Virus record (IMG/VR): IMGVR_UViG_3300013093_003863
Span: 24,770 to 88,769 of that record
From: a virus
Strand: one strand, 5' to 3'
DNA: 64,000 nt
A program made the position numbers and the translations under genes. The notes beneath the pieces are model-generated. The model had not been told where the DNA came from and made no database searches. It saw nothing but the letters and a program-made list of their open reading frames with translations. Of this stretch, positions 1 through 6,984 are shown in pieces (position 1 is the first letter of the stretch; each line of letters begins with the position of its first letter).

Positions 1-59
1 AAACGCAGTGGATTGCTTGCCCAATCTCGTTGAATGTACTGGATAATATTTTTGATCAT
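1..59 (-). CDS. Partial gene, 5' end only (unknown)
   Basis: Nineteen codons of a minus-strand gene that runs off the left edge, beginning M-I-K-N-I-I-Q-Y-I-Q-R-D-W. Its ATG overlaps the TGA stop of the glycosyltransferase at 56-58 as ATGA, the coupling seen through this genome. The amphipathic N-terminus resembles small phage membrane proteins, but too little is visible to assign a function. Confidence 0.5.
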   Translation of the reverse strand, partial: MIKNIIQYIQRDWASNPLR

Positions 60-1063
60 GCGGTCAAGTTGGTCCAAAAACGAATACTGTTGCGTGCCCA
101 GATGTCAAGCAAACGTCGATCGTATTTGGCAGTGCTTCGTAATTTGGCATCGATTACGGCATACAATTCGGCACCGGTGGCACGTAGTACGCCCAAGTCC
201 GTCACATGTTCGGTCCATTGATACTGACTGTCAACCACTGTGGGAATGAATTGAGCCGACTCCAATATGGCCAAACTAAAACATTCGTTCTTGCTGGGCA
301 CAAAAGCAACACGGCACTCACTGATCAATTTGAACATTTCGTCTCGTTGATCAAGACCAAATGTGTACACATCTGCACCGGCAAATAGTTCACTGTCAGG
401 CTCGTGTGTGATCACAGTCGGGGTCACTGCCAATGCCCGTGCCATGGCCATGAATTCTCTGGCACCTTTACGATCGGTAGTGTCGCCGATGTATAACAAT
501 CCACGTGTTTGATTGGATCCTATTAGGCCTTGTGGCACAAATGGTGGCGGAGTGTAAACGGGTCTTTTGGGATGAACTTGATGACTGTAAGGAGCACACA
601 TGCCAACTCGCCATTCGGTACTGTTCACAACATCAATCTGTTGTTGCAAATATTCATCACTCAAGAAACTGTAACGCCCGTCGTTGTTCATTACATCACT
701 CTCGTGTTGTACAAATATGCCATTATGGTAATTGGCCGATGCAGCAAGGTAACTGTGCAAGTCGTGTGCAACAACCAAATCAGCCATTATACAATTTTGG
801 TTACAGACTTTGTCTATATCTTGTATAATTTGCGGATCCACCTGCAACCAAACGTGTCCGTCTCGCATGTTGGGTTGATAAGTACTGACATCGTTTGAGT
901 ATAATACAGTATCTGCACGTATCGCCTGAGTGGGCCGTGCATCGGTAATAAACACAGTTCGATACCCCATGCTCTTGTGCAAATCTAATACAGTATTGAT
1001 ATAACGCACAATGCCGTTGGGACGTACTAATACACTACTACAGGTATGAACAATAGTCTTCAA
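56..1063 (-). CDS. GT4-like glycosyltransferase
   Basis: A 335-residue protein with GT-B features of glycosyltransferase family 4. The N-terminus has a short strand followed by a glycine-containing loop (NGIVRYI), and the C-terminal half carries the E-x7-E nucleotide-sugar motif at E260/E268. It would transfer a sugar from an activated donor, perhaps to phage DNA, virion or host surface glycans; the acceptor cannot be read. There is no signal peptide. Its ATG overlaps the end of the DsbA-like gene upstream, so the two are probably cotranscribed. The family call is good, the substrate unknown. Confidence 0.75.
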   Translation of the reverse strand: MKTIVHTCSSVLVRPNGIVRYINTVLDLHKSMGYRTVFITDARPTQAIRADTVLYSNDVSTYQPNMRDGHVWLQVDPQIIQDIDKVCNQNCIMADLVVAHDLHSYLAASANYHNGIFVQHESDVMNNDGRYSFLSDEYLQQQIDVVNSTEWRVGMCAPYSHQVHPKRPVYTPPPFVPQGLIGSNQTRGLLYIGDTTDRKGAREFMAMARALAVTPTVITHEPDSELFAGADVYTFGLDQRDEMFKLISECRVAFVPSKNECFSLAILESAQFIPTVVDSQYQWTEHVTDLGVLRATGAELYAVIDAKLRSTAKYDRRLLDIWARNSIRFWTNLTA

Positions 1064-1326
1064 AGTGTTTTACCAACTGTTTCCAAAATTGTGTTCAATT
1101 CGTCATGATCTCTATTGGTTTCACCTAAACGTGCTTTGTGTGCAATTTTGATTGCCTTCTTTAGCGTGGCCGGTTTGATTTCTAGCTCTTCACCAATTGC
1201 CTTGATTGTTTCATTAAGCCCAGTGTTCAAGTCTTCTACTTCTTGCATTACTTGGCATCCCTCATTTATAAGTTGAGTCAATTTAATTTTTGCATCACCA
1301 TTAAACGTTCTGTTGTAATCGGACAT
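1060..1326 (-). CDS. dsbA: DsbA-like double-stranded DNA-binding protein
   Basis: An 88-residue, highly charged helical protein resembling T4 DsbA, the small double-stranded-DNA-binding protein associated with late transcription. Shared features are the length, an acidic N-terminal helix and a central K-rich stretch (LKKAIKIAHKARLG). The start is set by a good ribosome site, TAGGAGAAACAAATG. A sigma70-like promoter lies directly upstream. The stop overlaps the start of the glycosyltransferase gene. Homology is judged by eye. Confidence 0.6.
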   Translation of the reverse strand: MSDYNRTFNGDAKIKLTQLINEGCQVMQEVEDLNTGLNETIKAIGEELEIKPATLKKAIKIAHKARLGETNRDHDELNTILETVGKTL

Positions 1327-1345
1327 TTGTTTCTCCTAAAATTGT

Positions 1346-1374
1346 ATTATACGGGAGATGTTGTAGAAATGCAA
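1346..1374 (-). promoter_or_regulatory. Early (sigma70-like) promoter for dsbA
   Basis: On the minus strand TTGCAT (1369-1374) and TATAAT (1346-1351) are separated by 17 bp, close to the sigma70 consensus. The start would lie about 20 bases before the dsbA Shine-Dalgarno. Confidence 0.65.
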
Positions 1375-1403
1375 TAGTAGAATGCTCACTTTGTACAGAA
1401 TCT

Positions 1404-1476
1404 GGCGTAACTCATGTACTGGGCAGCAGCCGCCCACTTGACGCCTGGGCTTGCGCCCTAACCGTTGCGACAACGG
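1404..1476 (-). ncRNA. Structured RNA candidate between ACP and dsbA
   Basis: In 73 bases, four stems fit together. GGCGT (1404-1408) pairs with ACGCC (1441-1445) and encloses TGGGC/GCCCA (1420-1424 with 1432-1436). GGGC/GCCC (1447-1458) has a GCAA tetraloop on the minus strand. CCGTTG/CAACGG (1462-1476) has a 3-base loop. None is followed by a T-run, so a simple terminator is unlikely. It may be a 3' UTR element of the ACP gene or an independent RNA; no known class was recognised. Confidence 0.4.
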
Positions 1477-1479
1477 AAC

Positions 1480-1707
1480 CTAAGGTAGGTGTCTGTTGAC
1501 CAAATCCAATACTTCTTGTAATGTGCTTACTGCGATATCATCATTGGGGATTGTGATTTTATATTCGTCTTCGAGTCTAAACACCAACTCCATTCGAGCT
1601 AGACTGTCTATACCCAAACTGTCCAAAGTGGTGGATAAAGTCCAATTGGTGGCATCAAGATCTTGGTCCTGGGCTATAAAATCAAACAATTGTTGTGGTG
1701 TTATCAT
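1480..1707 (-). CDS. Acyl carrier protein
   Basis: A 75-residue protein of the phosphopantetheine-binding fold. The D-S-L (IDSLARMEL) motif carries the serine that would receive 4'-phosphopantetheine, and helix III ends in a typical LQEVLDLV segment. The start chosen is M-I-T-P-Q-Q; longer in-frame extensions are basic and unlike ACPs. In a phage it could act as an acyl or peptidyl carrier for a tailoring enzyme or replace the host AcpP in lipid synthesis. No ketosynthase or thioesterase lies next to it. The 9-mer CCGTTGCGA occurs on both sides of the gene (1462 and 1722). Confidence 0.85.
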   Translation of the reverse strand: MITPQQLFDFIAQDQDLDATNWTLSTTLDSLGIDSLARMELVFRLEDEYKITIPNDDIAVSTLQEVLDLVNRHLP

Positions 1708-1831
1708 ATAAATACTTAGTGCCGTTGCGATACGGACCGATAAAGATTTGAAGAACCTGAGGATTTTCCGTGTCTCTCCTCTGGGCAACAACGAATTGGC
1801 AGACGAGCTTCATTAATTATCACGGCACGCT
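1708..1831. other. Non-coding gap upstream of ACP
   Basis: This 124-base stretch holds no convincing gene. The minus-strand copy of TCGCAACGG repeats part of the hairpin on the other side of the ACP gene. A TATAAATA string at 1707-1714 reads on the plus strand, away from ACP. Confidence 0.3.
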
Positions 1832-4800
1832 TTATGCACCACGCCACTGTGCATACAATCCAGTTACGTACATCATATCGTATTCACCATAATAGAGTTT
1901 GTTTAATTCGGTTTTTACTGCTGGAGTCAATGATCCGGTACCGGGCACCACGTCAAAAGCAAAAATCATATTGCCATCTTCGTCGTCTCCAAGATAGTCA
2001 CCGCCCAATCGTCCCATTACAATATCAATATTTTTATCAACTATCGCGTTTCTTCTTTTTGCCCTTGCAAGATCATCGGCATTTTTTTGTTTGTGTAACT
2101 TTTTATATTTAAGATCACTATTTTCCAATTCTACGTAGCCGCGAACTTCAACCCCGGGAATTTGTGCTAGACTCATCCAATTACGTTTACCGCCGGGTGT
2201 TTGTTGTGATCCAGCAAGCAAGGTTATTTTTAATATGCTTAGTGCAACACCATACAGGGCTTTGGCAATGCCCTGTCCTCGATAATCTTCATCCACTGTG
2301 ACGGTACTCACTTGGTATGCATTATTGATAGGAAAACCTACCCGCATCAATTTCAATTGTCCGACGGCTTCTTGCCCTGATTGATCTAATATTCTTATTT
2401 CTAAAAAACGCCCAGTGTCAATGGTGGCATAATTTAATCCACTGCCACCCGGTAACGGTTTTATATTCTTTTGGCTTACTGCCCTGGGATCGGTATACCT
2501 AGGATGTTTTAACACATCTTTACCACCTGTATATTGATATGATTGTAAATTTTCAATTTCGGTTATCTCGTCTTCGCTTATGGCACCGATACCTATACCA
2601 ATACCGGCACTAGCCAATGTATATTTTACAGTGTCGATCCAGTTTTTGCCGTTGACTCGACTCACCACAGTAGGTATAACAGTATTCAATACTGCCTGTA
2701 ACAACATGTTGGTCTGTGCTGGAGAAAGTTGTACATTTTGCGCTATATGCAACAAGCCACCAGTTAATAGTGTACCAATGGTTGTTATTACACCACCTTG
2801 TATATAAGGATTTGTTTTGGCTTTGACTAGAATTTCTTTAACTTGTCCACGAACTGAAGGATCGGCTTTGGCTAATAATGCTTGTGCTTGTTCAACGTAA
2901 TTGTCAACAGGTTGTCGAGCGACTTCGCCAACCTCATCTTGGTAAAAATCTATTACAGCATCAGTAACTTGATTAGCAACTTCGGATTCAAATAAACTTT
3001 CATCTACGGCACGTGCATACTCTGTAGCATGTCCACTGCGGTCTACATGCCAAGCATAAAATCTAATATCAGGATATTCTTGGTGTAACTTTAAAAATGA
3101 TTCCAAATTGGGCTTTGAATCATCGTACATAATTGCTTTGTTATAAGGATATCCTGTTAACAATCTACGTATAATACGTGCTTTCTTTTCATCAATTGGC
3201 ACAGGATCTTGATCATTTCCTGCACGGTACACATGTACCTTGTTCATATCTATGTGCCATTGTTCAAATGTTTTTAAGAATATTTCTTTATTGTTAAAGT
3301 CACTTCTAGCAGTAACCATTACAACTTTATTACCGGTTGCAATATCATTTTTCAATTGCTCAATCATGGGTGCAATTGGTTGTGCATGTTTGAAAAAGTC
3401 TTCGGCATCTCTAAATGCACCAAAGTCAAATTCTTCGCCGGGTTGCTTTTTGTACAATGTAAACTCGTGACTGTCTAGGGTCTTGACAGTTTTACCATTG
3501 CGAACTACACCAACTCGAGTATTAGTAGTTACTAGCGTATCGTCAATGTCAAATATAACTAATTTCTTTTCGCCAACAGCTTCGTCAACGCCTTCTTTGG
3601 CATGTTTCTTTTTGCCAGCTTTCATATTAGCCAACCAGTGTGCCATACGAGCTTTCTCTCCCGTACTATGTTTGGCCGTTTTACGTAGGCTACTTACACT
3701 TGCTTTAGTATTAACACCACTGCGTTTAGCCAATCCTTTGCGTCCAGGATGCTTACCATCGGCAAAGTTTTCGCTCATGATCCAAGTGTCGGGAATTTGT
3801 TTATACTTTTCTACCCAGAGATCATGCATTTTTTGTCCGCTTATACCATGACTCTTGGCTACACGTGTCATGATCTTGTCTATGATATCGTATACTTTGT
3901 CGTCATTGTCGTCGACTGCTTGTATCTGTTTTTTATGTGCTTCCAATGCGGCACGTAATTCTTCTACGGCATCTTTATCTTTGTCATGATCCATGTTTTC
4001 GTCTACTTTGTTTTGACTTTGAACATAGTCAATAGCGGATTGTACTATGACTTGATCTATCCCGAGACAGTTTTTGCGATCGCTATAGCCCTGTTTATCC
4101 ATTGCGTGGAGATAGGGATATATTCCTTGGATTTTTGGGAATAGTCCCATTTGCCAGGCCAGCTCAAAACTTATTTCTCCCCTTGGACTATACCATTCGG
4201 GATCATGACGCCATTTAATTCCAAAATTGGGTTTGACACCGTTGGGCCCTTTCACTGGTGGACCGTTATAAAATACTCCGGCACTGTTAAATTCAAGACG
4301 TGTATTATTGAAGGTCATCATGTATTCGCCATCACCTTTAGACCACATGCGATAATTCATTTTATTTAACAGTGCCACAACTGCGGGATCTTGTGAGGGA
4401 TCTTGTGCGGGTGCTTCTTTAAGAGGTGGAGCCGGTCTAAATTCAAACATGTCGGCTTCAACGTCCGAATACTTGCTGACAAGTTTTGCTATAACAGGAT
4501 CCATTGCCTTGTAGGGAATGTTGTGTGCTATTTGAATTGGTTTAGCGTTGGGTCGGCGTAGATTTAGATAAAGATTGATTCTGTCAGGATGTATGATTTT
4601 ACCTTCGTCGACATCATTTTCCCAGACATTTTGTTCGGGACGATGTTTAGCCCAAAAGCCGGCGCCAGCATCAGTTTGTTGCCCACTGCGGCGGATTTTA
4701 TAGCCTTTGCTTTTCACATAGTCATACATGGTTTGAGCAATGCCTTGCCCACGATAGCGTTCTTCAACTTCTAGGTCTTGTGGTAGTAATTCGTCACCAT

Positions 4801-5332
4801 CAAAAGCAAATAACACATGACCCAACTCACGACCGTTGCTTGTAGCCGTAACATACATTACTTGATTATCGTAATCGTCATCATCAACGTATTCATCGTC
4901 TTTTTGTATTTCAATAGAAATATCTATACCGTTAAATGCTTCTTCAGTTATGCCACTTTTTTTTAAACCAAAGTATTCGGGATTGGCCTCGGCAAAGTCA
5001 CGCATGACAACACCGGCATTGGCATTGGCTTCGTTTTCTTGTGGAGTACCAGTTTCGCCTGCAGCTGCAGTCAACTCTCCGGCTAAGTTTTGTTTATGAT
5101 GTGTTAGTTCGTGTGCAAGAGTGCGTAGCACATCTATGGGATTGCGATTGGCAATGACAACATTTAGTGTTTTTGTTTCTGGGTTATACTGCCCAAAAGT
5201 TGTATCAACAGGAGCATCTAGCAATGTGATTTCAGGAAGTTCTTTAATTCCCAATTGCTCAGCGATCCAAGGAATGTACTTTTGTACAAATGCCCGGTTG
5301 TCGCTTTCTTTAGAATACTCTTTTGCTCGCAT
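1832..5332 (-). CDS. Multi-domain virion-type polyprotein: metallopeptidase, GNAT, HAD, GNAT
   Basis: A 1166-residue protein with at least four catalytic-type domains. Residues 1-110 hold a zincin HExxH (HELTH, 74-78). Residues 155-225 resemble a GNAT acetyltransferase (RGQGIA, 194-199). A basic segment at 520-575 has the pattern DGKHPGRKGLAKRSGV. A HAD phosphatase follows with FDIDDT (594-599) and a later MYDDSK. A glycine-rich hydrophobic stretch lies at 845-915, and a second GNAT-like domain has RGQGIA at 1018-1023. Candidate prohead-protease sites include VDE (582-584) and LFE (780-782). By analogy with T4 Alt it may be packaged in the capsid and delivered with DNA; that is inference. The ATG lies in the loop of a hairpin overlapping a late promoter. 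Confidence 0.7.
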   Translation of the reverse strand: MRAKEYSKESDNRAFVQKYIPWIAEQLGIKELPEITLLDAPVDTTFGQYNPETKTLNVVIANRNPIDVLRTLAHELTHHKQNLAGELTAAAGETGTPQENEANANAGVVMRDFAEANPEYFGLKKSGITEEAFNGIDISIEIQKDDEYVDDDDYDNQVMYVTATSNGRELGHVLFAFDGDELLPQDLEVEERYRGQGIAQTMYDYVKSKGYKIRRSGQQTDAGAGFWAKHRPEQNVWENDVDEGKIIHPDRINLYLNLRRPNAKPIQIAHNIPYKAMDPVIAKLVSKYSDVEADMFEFRPAPPLKEAPAQDPSQDPAVVALLNKMNYRMWSKGDGEYMMTFNNTRLEFNSAGVFYNGPPVKGPNGVKPNFGIKWRHDPEWYSPRGEISFELAWQMGLFPKIQGIYPYLHAMDKQGYSDRKNCLGIDQVIVQSAIDYVQSQNKVDENMDHDKDKDAVEELRAALEAHKKQIQAVDDNDDKVYDIIDKIMTRVAKSHGISGQKMHDLWVEKYKQIPDTWIMSENFADGKHPGRKGLAKRSGVNTKASVSSLRKTAKHSTGEKARMAHWLANMKAGKKKHAKEGVDEAVGEKKLVIFDIDDTLVTTNTRVGVVRNGKTVKTLDSHEFTLYKKQPGEEFDFGAFRDAEDFFKHAQPIAPMIEQLKNDIATGNKVVMVTARSDFNNKEIFLKTFEQWHIDMNKVHVYRAGNDQDPVPIDEKKARIIRRLLTGYPYNKAIMYDDSKPNLESFLKLHQEYPDIRFYAWHVDRSGHATEYARAVDESLFESEVANQVTDAVIDFYQDEVGEVARQPVDNYVEQAQALLAKADPSVRGQVKEILVKAKTNPYIQGGVITTIGTLLTGGLLHIAQNVQLSPAQTNMLLQAVLNTVIPTVVSRVNGKNWIDTVKYTLASAGIGIGIGAISEDEITEIENLQSYQYTGGKDVLKHPRYTDPRAVSQKNIKPLPGGSGLNYATIDTGRFLEIRILDQSGQEAVGQLKLMRVGFPINNAYQVSTVTVDEDYRGQGIAKALYGVALSILKITLLAGSQQTPGGKRNWMSLAQIPGVEVRGYVELENSDLKYKKLHKQKNADDLARAKRRNAIVDKNIDIVMGRLGGDYLGDDEDGNMIFAFDVVPGTGSLTPAVKTELNKLYYGEYDMMYVTGLYAQWRGA

Positions 5333-5344
5333 AATGAGTATTTA
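5314..5344 (-). promoter_or_regulatory. Late promoter overlapping stop codon, with start-codon hairpin
   Basis: Minus-strand TAAATA (5339-5344) begins with the TAA stop of the upstream gene and lies six bases before the ATG. AATACTC (5314-5320) and GAGTATT (5336-5342) form a perfect inverted repeat with the ATG (5330-5332) in the loop. RNA started from this promoter would lack one arm and have almost no leader. Confidence 0.55.
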
Positions 5345-6538
5345 GTGGAACATCAAGAAGCTATTCATAACATCACGTCGATTAGCTGCTCTGTCGCCGT
5401 GTCCGCTGGCAAATACTACCACATTCCATTTACGTACTGGTCCTACTGGAATTTTCAACATTTCATCGTAGCTGATAATAGTATTGGGACGTATAGGTTG
5501 ACTACTTTCCGCACCAAACGTTTTAATTAAACGTTGTTTAAATTCTTCCCAAGCTTCGGGTGATTTAAATTGTGTACGCCCTTCGGCATCCTTGATGGCC
5601 TTGCCTTTGGGATTGGTTACAATCAAGTCTCTAAACATATCTTTAGGCACTTCAAATGCTTGTTTAACTGTACCGCCACCGGCAATGTGTTGCTTGATTG
5701 GTTTGACTTCGCGACTTTTAGCTCCGCCACTGTGCTGAATTTCAAAGTTGTCGGGCAAGTTGGCCAATGCTGCCATGGCCATCTTGGTATAAGCATAAAA
5801 ATCCACATCCGGATAGTCACGTGCTACTTGTAATGCCATGTCTAAATATTCTTTACTGAAGAAGTCACCAGCATCATGCCAACGTACTACAAGTTTCATT
5901 CCTTTAGCAGCAAGTCCGCTTTTGATTTTATCAATGTTGGCTCGTAACATAGCAAACCACTCTTCGGGATGATTAATCAAAAAGTTAAGACTACGAGCAG
6001 CACTCATGCTACTGGCCGGGAACATTACATAGCCGCCTTTTCGTGCATAACAAAACAGTTGACAAGCACCGGCTCCGGGACAGGTTACAATTTCCACAAA
6101 GTCACCGGTCGCTTCGTCCATGATAATTCCGGCCAGCGCAGGTAGTGTTAGGTCCAATACTACCTCGCCCTCAGTGGCACTTTTTAACATTTTGGCGTTG
6201 GGACTGTCCAGTATGCTTTTGGGTCTAGCCATTATTTGTCTAGCCAAGTCATCTAAATCCCATTCATTGACCGGATTGCCTTCATCATCCACTTGATCAT
6301 CTTTGGTAATGGCCTTGATATTACTGCCATGTATTATACCAGCAAAACGATCTTGTTTGGTTTGAGTGTCGGTCTTGATTCGTTCAGCGCGACTTTGCAT
6401 TGTGCCACGATCAAGTCTACGATGCGGAGCATTTAGTCCAATGGCTTCATCAACTTCGCCGCCGATGTGTAGGGGCTTGACTGTGAATCCACCTAGTTTG
6501 GTGCCCTTGGATTCGATTAAAAATTCACTTGCTCTCAT
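5342..6538 (-). CDS. Gp88-like phage protein with capsid-targeting-like leader
   Basis: A 398-residue protein of the phage Gp88-like (DUF7227-type) group: a cysteine cluster CPGAGACQLFCYARKG near residue 150, a downstream WHDAGDFFS block and a C-terminal FASGHGDRAANRRD. Its biochemical role is not established. The start MRASEF is chosen because its ATG overlaps the TGA of the Dps gene; the longer frame would begin inside Dps. The N-terminus MRASEFLIE/S ends in L-I-E, matching the T4 gp21 protease site rule (L/I)xE, so the first nine residues may be a cleaved capsid-targeting peptide. That part is inference. Confidence 0.65.
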   Translation of the reverse strand: MRASEFLIESKGTKLGGFTVKPLHIGGEVDEAIGLNAPHRRLDRGTMQSRAERIKTDTQTKQDRFAGIIHGSNIKAITKDDQVDDEGNPVNEWDLDDLARQIMARPKSILDSPNAKMLKSATEGEVVLDLTLPALAGIIMDEATGDFVEIVTCPGAGACQLFCYARKGGYVMFPASSMSAARSLNFLINHPEEWFAMLRANIDKIKSGLAAKGMKLVVRWHDAGDFFSKEYLDMALQVARDYPDVDFYAYTKMAMAALANLPDNFEIQHSGGAKSREVKPIKQHIAGGGTVKQAFEVPKDMFRDLIVTNPKGKAIKDAEGRTQFKSPEAWEEFKQRLIKTFGAESSQPIRPNTIISYDEMLKIPVGPVRKWNVVVFASGHGDRAANRRDVMNSFLMFH

Positions 6539-6972
6539 TTTGCTGTTGCTCGTAGCATCCATGCATGTTTACGGAACGCATCAATACGTTCGGCCAAAAA
6601 GTTACTGAATCCATGTTCGCCAGCCGATTCGGCCAAGTCATAGACAACTTTGATTATGCCTATCATGTGTTCGGCATCTTCTAGTAATACGAGCACCATT
6701 TCTTCTGGTGGAAGAATTTGTGTTTCGTCTGCAATTTCGGTTAATGCACTGAAGCGTGTGTAACTGGCTGGAACATATCCACCACTTTTGCGAATGTTTT
6801 CGGCAAAATCGTCAATGCTACCGTAAACTTCCTCGTATATTTTTTGAAATAGTTTGTGGTATTGATAAAATGCAGCACCTTCTACGTTCCAGTGAAAGTT
6901 GTGACTTTTTAAATAAAAACTAAAACTGCTGGCAAAAGCAATTTTAGAGGAGTTAATTAATTCTTCGTTCAT
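6535..6972 (-). CDS. dps: Dps-family ferritin-like protein
   Basis: A 145-residue Dps/bacterioferritin-like protein of normal length. The first helix carries the ferroxidase signature SHNFHWNVEG (residues 23-32), and the SIDDFAENIR segment supplies the acidic ligands in the second helix. Dps oligomers oxidise and store iron and bind DNA during oxidative stress. Position inside the virion-protein block suggests it could protect packaged or newly injected DNA. No Shine-Dalgarno is present; the ATG sits six bases after a late-promoter box, so the mRNA may be leaderless or translation coupled to the gene upstream. Confidence 0.9.
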   Translation of the reverse strand: MNEELINSSKIAFASSFSFYLKSHNFHWNVEGAAFYQYHKLFQKIYEEVYGSIDDFAENIRKSGGYVPASYTRFSALTEIADETQILPPEEMVLVLLEDAEHMIGIIKVVYDLAESAGEHGFSNFLAERIDAFRKHAWMLRATAK

Positions 6973-6978
6973 AATGTA

Positions 6979-6984
6979 TATTTA
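6979..6984 (-). promoter_or_regulatory. Late promoter box for dps
   Basis: Minus-strand CTAAATA, where TAA (6982-6984) is also the stop codon of the upstream polyprotein. Six bases then separate the box from the dps ATG, leaving no room for a Shine-Dalgarno. Confidence 0.5.

Noticed and set aside
1707-1714. TATAAATA on the plus strand
   Set aside because: It points away from the ACP gene and has no plus-strand gene downstream, so it is probably chance AT-rich sequence.
1480-1791. Longer ACP start giving 103 residues
   Set aside because: The extra 28 residues are basic and unlike ACPs, and run through the hairpin-like repeat region.
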